DNA from: a bacterium
Lineage (GTDB): Bacteria; Cyanobacteriota; Vampirovibrionia; Gastranaerophilales; Gastranaerophilaceae
Assembly: GCA_017470815.1 (NCBI GenBank)
Contig: JAFUXT010000023.1
Coordinates: 1 to 64,000, forward strand
Length of the DNA: 64,000 nt
Direction of reading: 5' to 3'
A program made the translations under genes and the position numbers. Positions 60,824-64,000 of the stretch are shown piece after piece. The notes under the pieces are model-generated. The model saw nothing but the letters and a program-made list of their open reading frames with translations. It had not been told where the DNA came from and made no database searches. Numbering within the stretch: the stretch's first letter is position 1; every line of letters begins with the position of its first letter.

Positions 60824-62062
60824 TTATTTCACAACTTGTGCCAATGCATTAATTACATCAGCATCCCATTTTTTGCCTGCTTCGTCTTTCATTATGGAAA
60901 GTGCTTTTTCACTATCCATAGCCTTACGATACGGTCTGTCAGATGTCATAGCGCAATATGCATCTGACACCGCAATAATTCTTGAACCGAGCGGAATTGA
61001 CTGACCTTTTAGCCCTTCAGGAGAACCCGAACCGTCAACTCTTTCTGTCTGATATGTAATATACGGAACTACCTCTGACAAGAAATTAATATTCATAAGC
61101 AGATTTACACCGATATTTGTATGGTTTTTAATTTTATTTAATTCTTCTGATGATAACTTGCCGTTCGTTGCAAAAAGTTTTTCAGGCAGAGTTATTTTGC
61201 CGATATTTTGCAACAATCCCGCATAATAAATCAAATCAGTTGTCTTTTCATTTAATCCGAGTTTTGCACAAATATTTCTTGCAAGTTTAGCACTGTTTCT
61301 TGAATGTGCAACAGTATATTGTCCCTTTCTGTCAACCGCTGTTGCAAGACTTTCAACAAAATTCTGCTGATAATCACACAAATCACCAATTAATGCCGTT
61401 AAATCTCCTCTTAATTTTTTCAAATCAAATTCTGAAGATTCTTCGCTATCAATTTCTTTATGCGTTTCTTCTATTACTTTTTGCAGAGTGATTGTTGTTC
61501 CTAATAAATTAGCAATACTTAAAACAACTTCGAGAAAATCTTCTTCGAGTTTATTGCTTGTCTTTATTTCAACCGCACCGATTGGAGTAATTGAATTTCT
61601 AATCGGAATACATAAATATCCGTCTTTCTCTATTGTTTCATTATGTATAAGTTCAACAGAATCAAATCTGAAATCTGCATCATCTTTTGCACTATTGCCA
61701 ATTAAACAATATTTACCCTCTTTTTCAAAGAAAATTCTGCAACTTTCAACTTCAAGCATCTGAACAATAGATTTTGCAATAGATGTATAAACGGCAACTT
61801 CTTCTTTATTATCAAAATCAAGCACACACAAGGTATTCTTTGAAGAATACAAATCTATAAGTTCTTTTAACTGATTAACAAGTCGCTCTTTTTTGTTGGA
61901 TTTAACACTGATTTTCTTTGCCAAATCCTCTGATATTAAACTTTCCGTTAAAAAATCACCTAAATTCAGGGCAAACATTTCTTCAATAGGGTCTGAGCCC
62001 ATAAGATAATCTGATTGTCCGAATATTGAAACCCCTGACTGTTTTTTCTCTTCTTTACTCAT
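60824..62062 (-). CDS. GAF / degenerate HD-GYP domain protein
   Basis: 412 residues: an N-terminal region, a GAF-like domain (about 75-195) and a C-terminal HD-GYP-type domain (about 235-410). HD-GYP enzymes normally hydrolyse cyclic di-GMP. Here the HD pair is replaced by Gln285-Asn286 (AGLLQNIGK), the usual HHE is YQTE (337-340) and GSGYP is GSGSP. H253 and H314 remain. Loss of key metal ligands suggests a non-catalytic signal-binding role. It follows ribF on the same strand. Confidence 0.85.
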   Translation of the reverse strand: MSKEEKKQSGVSIFGQSDYLMGSDPIEEMFALNLGDFLTESLISEDLAKKISVKSNKKERLVNQLKELIDLYSSKNTLCVLDFDNKEEVAVYTSIAKSIVQMLEVESCRIFFEKEGKYCLIGNSAKDDADFRFDSVELIHNETIEKDGYLCIPIRNSITPIGAVEIKTSNKLEEDFLEVVLSIANLLGTTITLQKVIEETHKEIDSEESSEFDLKKLRGDLTALIGDLCDYQQNFVESLATAVDRKGQYTVAHSRNSAKLARNICAKLGLNEKTTDLIYYAGLLQNIGKITLPEKLFATNGKLSSEELNKIKNHTNIGVNLLMNINFLSEVVPYITYQTERVDGSGSPEGLKGQSIPLGSRIIAVSDAYCAMTSDRPYRKAMDSEKALSIMKDEAGKKWDADVINALAQVVK

Positions 62063-62162
62063 AATATTTCCTTATAAAGTCATGAACCTTCTATGAATAA
62101 TTACGGATATAATACAAAAAAACTTTAATAAAAAATCAAATATCCTCCAAACAGAGGATATT

Positions 62163-63062
62163 TTACAAATAATTTATATCTGATTTTATTTGCTCTTTTA
62201 GTTTCTCAATATTTTTGAATTTTTGCTCTCTGCGAATAAACTTCAAAAAATTAATCTTTATTTTGTGCCCGTATATATCTTCGTCAAAACCATCGAGAAT
62301 GTGCGTTTCAAGTGTTTTTTGCATAGTAGCATTAACAGTCGGTTTTGTCCCGAAATTTGCAATCCCTTTTAAAACCCTACCGTCAGATAACTCAACATTC
62401 ACTCCGTAAACACCATTTGGCACCTCAACAATATTATCGGGATAATTTATATTCGCAGTAGGATAACTTATTGTTCTGCCAATTTTATTGCCTTCAACAA
62501 CAATTCCGCTCACACAAAACTCTCTGCCAAGCATTGAATTCGCATCTTCAATTTGTCCTGATTCAAGAAATTTTCTTATTGCAGAACTGCTGATTAAATT
62601 ATCGTTCAATTTTTGAGATGGCAAAGCGTCAAAATGATAATTAAATTCGGACTGATATTTTTCCAAAAATTCGCAATTACCTTGCCTGTTACGCCCAAAG
62701 TGATGGTTAAATCCGGTAAAAATAGCCATAGGAGTAAAGTTTTTTATCAAAATATCTCTCAAGTACTCTAATGATGTCATGCCTGAAACAGCATCAAAAT
62801 CAAGTTCAATAAGATAATCCGCTCCTAAATGTTCAATAAAATTGTAACTATACTCCCTTGAAGAAATATACTTCGGCATAATATTATTCAAATAACAGTA
62901 TGGCTGCTGTTTGAGCGTAACTACGCCGGATTTTATACCATTTTTTTTGGCAAAATTAACAGCATTTTTTATAAGTTTCTGATGTGCAATATGCACTCCG
63001 TCAAAAAAACCCAATGCAAGAGATAAATTCGGTATATAAGTAATTTCTTTTATAATCTGCAT
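62163..63062 (-). CDS. ribF: Bifunctional riboflavin kinase / FAD synthetase
   Basis: This makes FMN from riboflavin, then FAD. The N-terminal nucleotidyltransferase domain has LGFFDGVHIAHQKLI and FGFNHHFG-like TGFNHHFGRNRQG. The C-terminal flavokinase domain has GRTISYPTANINYP, PNGVYGV and GIANFGTKPTV, ending in the ETHILDGFDEDIYG region. The length of 299 is normal. No FMN riboswitch is visible upstream. It follows the nucleoside transporter by 19 bases. Confidence 0.95.
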   Translation of the reverse strand: MQIIKEITYIPNLSLALGFFDGVHIAHQKLIKNAVNFAKKNGIKSGVVTLKQQPYCYLNNIMPKYISSREYSYNFIEHLGADYLIELDFDAVSGMTSLEYLRDILIKNFTPMAIFTGFNHHFGRNRQGNCEFLEKYQSEFNYHFDALPSQKLNDNLISSSAIRKFLESGQIEDANSMLGREFCVSGIVVEGNKIGRTISYPTANINYPDNIVEVPNGVYGVNVELSDGRVLKGIANFGTKPTVNATMQKTLETHILDGFDEDIYGHKIKINFLKFIRREQKFKNIEKLKEQIKSDINYL

Positions 63063-63081
63063 ATCAAAATTGTATCACGAA

Positions 63082-64000
63082 CTAATTAAATAATATTCCA
63101 ACAATAGCCGCAGACATATATCCTGTTAAAGTACCGCAAATCAATGCTCTGACACCGAGTCTTGCCAAATTTTTTCTCTGATTAGGTGCAAGTTCGCCTA
63201 TTCCGCCTAACTGAATAGCAACAGAGCCAAAGTTTGAAAAATTACATAAAGCAAAACTTGCGATTAAAAAGGCTTTATCCGACAAACCTTTTATATGAAC
63301 CAAATCAAAGAATGCAACCATTTCATTTAATACAAGTTTTGTCCCCATTACTCCGCCAACCGCAGTTGCTTCTTTTAAAGGTACACCAATTAAAAATGCA
63401 AATATTGCAAAGATTTTACCCAAAATATATTTCAATGATAAATTGCTTAACGCATAAAATCCTAAAACACCTTTATGCAGATGGAATAATTTAACGCAAA
63501 AGCCTCCGAATATTCCCAAAAACCAATCTATCATAGCAACAAGAGCAACAAGCGCAAGAATCATTGCAATTACATTAAGAGCAACCTTCATCCCTTCCGA
63601 TGCTCCGTTTGAAATTGCATCAAAAACATTGATATAAGGTTTTTTACGTTTGTTATACTGAATAGAAAAGTTCTCGCTTGTTTCCTGCGGCTTTGTTTCG
63701 GGATAAATAATTTTAGATATAACAAAGGCTCCGGGAACAGCCATAATTGATGATGCTAAAGCATAAGTTGCCGGAATACCCATTCCAATATAAATAGGCA
63801 TTGTTGCTCCTGAAATGCAAGCCATAGAACCTGCCATTGAAGCAAGAAGTTCCGAGCGTGTAAGTTTTTCAAGATACGGTCTTATCATAATTTGTGCGGA
63901 TATTTGACCGACAAAGGCACTTGCAACATTTGATAATGCTTCCGCCCCGCTTACACACATCAATTTGTTCATAGCCTTGCCCAAAACAGGAATAATTCTT
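63082..64000 (-). CDS. Concentrative nucleoside transporter (CNT/NupC family), partial
   Basis: An ion-coupled nucleoside importer of the inner membrane. The conserved C-terminal two thirds are here: SGAEALSNVASAFVGQISAQ, IRPYLEKLTRSELLASMAGS, CISGATMPIYIGMG and CNFSNFGSVAIQLGGIGELA, with several membrane helices. The frame stays open to the right edge, reading RIIPVLGKAMNK before the first ATG, so the N-terminus lies outside the window. It is upstream of ribF. Together with udp it would supply nucleoside salvage. Confidence 0.92.
   Translation of the reverse strand, partial: RIIPVLGKAMNKLMCVSGAEALSNVASAFVGQISAQIMIRPYLEKLTRSELLASMAGSMACISGATMPIYIGMGIPATYALASSIMAVPGAFVISKIIYPETKPQETSENFSIQYNKRKKPYINVFDAISNGASEGMKVALNVIAMILALVALVAMIDWFLGIFGGFCVKLFHLHKGVLGFYALSNLSLKYILGKIFAIFAFLIGVPLKEATAVGGVMGTKLVLNEMVAFFDLVHIKGLSDKAFLIASFALCNFSNFGSVAIQLGGIGELAPNQRKNLARLGVRALICGTLTGYMSAAIVGILFN

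Noticed and set aside
62163-63081. Possible FMN riboswitch before ribF
   Set aside because: The 19-base gap to the upstream gene leaves no room, and none of the conserved riboswitch segments is visible.
1-64000. CRISPR arrays
   Set aside because: The repeats found (att cores, 60-bp repeat, iteron-like boxes, protein-coding repeats) do not show regular short repeats with unique spacers, and no cas gene is present.

Overview
The window is AT-rich bacterial chromosome from a Gram-negative-type cell: it encodes BamA, an OmpH/Skp chaperone, ExbB/ExbD/TonB and MinCDE. The best guess is a non-photosynthetic relative of cyanobacteria of the Gastranaerophilales (Melainabacteria) type. That rests on the low GC, several prepilins with an FTLAEVLITLGIIG-like start, a short Omp85 protein with about three POTRA repeats, and many lineage-specific hypotheticals. 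The lineage is an inference; no 16S gene is present.

Layout. 1-578: no gene, but a cluster of palindromes. 579-8631: triosephosphate isomerase, two prepilins, QueH, a VKOR-DsbA fusion, and an orphan sensor kinase that looks leaderless. 8641-18071: tRNA-Lys(UUU), regulators, Pth, a TPR protein, then an envelope operon on the minus strand (BamA, OmpH/Skp, uridine phosphorylase, a DUF4177-like protein) and RsmI. 18209-32801: GAPDH, GatB, a glycosyltransferase, a HepT/MntA toxin-antitoxin pair bracketed by a duplicated gene end, a LOG protein, PHP phosphoesterase, YmdB and RNase Y, a repeat-bearing prepilin and YchF. 33211-40675: an ExbD-ExbD-ExbB-TonB energy-coupling cluster, two related exported proteins, DusB and a large TPR protein. 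41183-41984: infC, which appears to start at AUC, then tRNA-Phe(GAA).

41940-50766 is an integrated mobile element of about 8.8 kb. It has a 53-bp duplication of the tRNA-Phe 3' end at its far side, a tyrosine integrase next to that copy, and clustered TTTTACACA motifs inside each end. Its left part carries small regulators and a 0.9-kb non-coding region with iteron-like repeats. Its centre carries a phage tail cassette (an excisionase-like DNA-binding protein, a tail assembly chaperone with a -1 frameshift site, and a tape measure protein). Its right part is a minus-strand run of small regulators, an ORF6N antirepressor-like protein and the integrase. I see no capsid, portal, terminase, lysis or baseplate gene. 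This tail-only element is the most unusual thing in the window.

50945-64000: a tandem-repeat secreted protein, two small genes, a deleted type III restriction-modification remnant, a LuxR-type regulator, a predicted zinc metalloprotein, the minCDE operon (MinE has a long acidic tail), a DegT aminotransferase, a GAF/HD-GYP protein that has lost metal ligands, RibF, and a CNT nucleoside transporter cut by the window edge.
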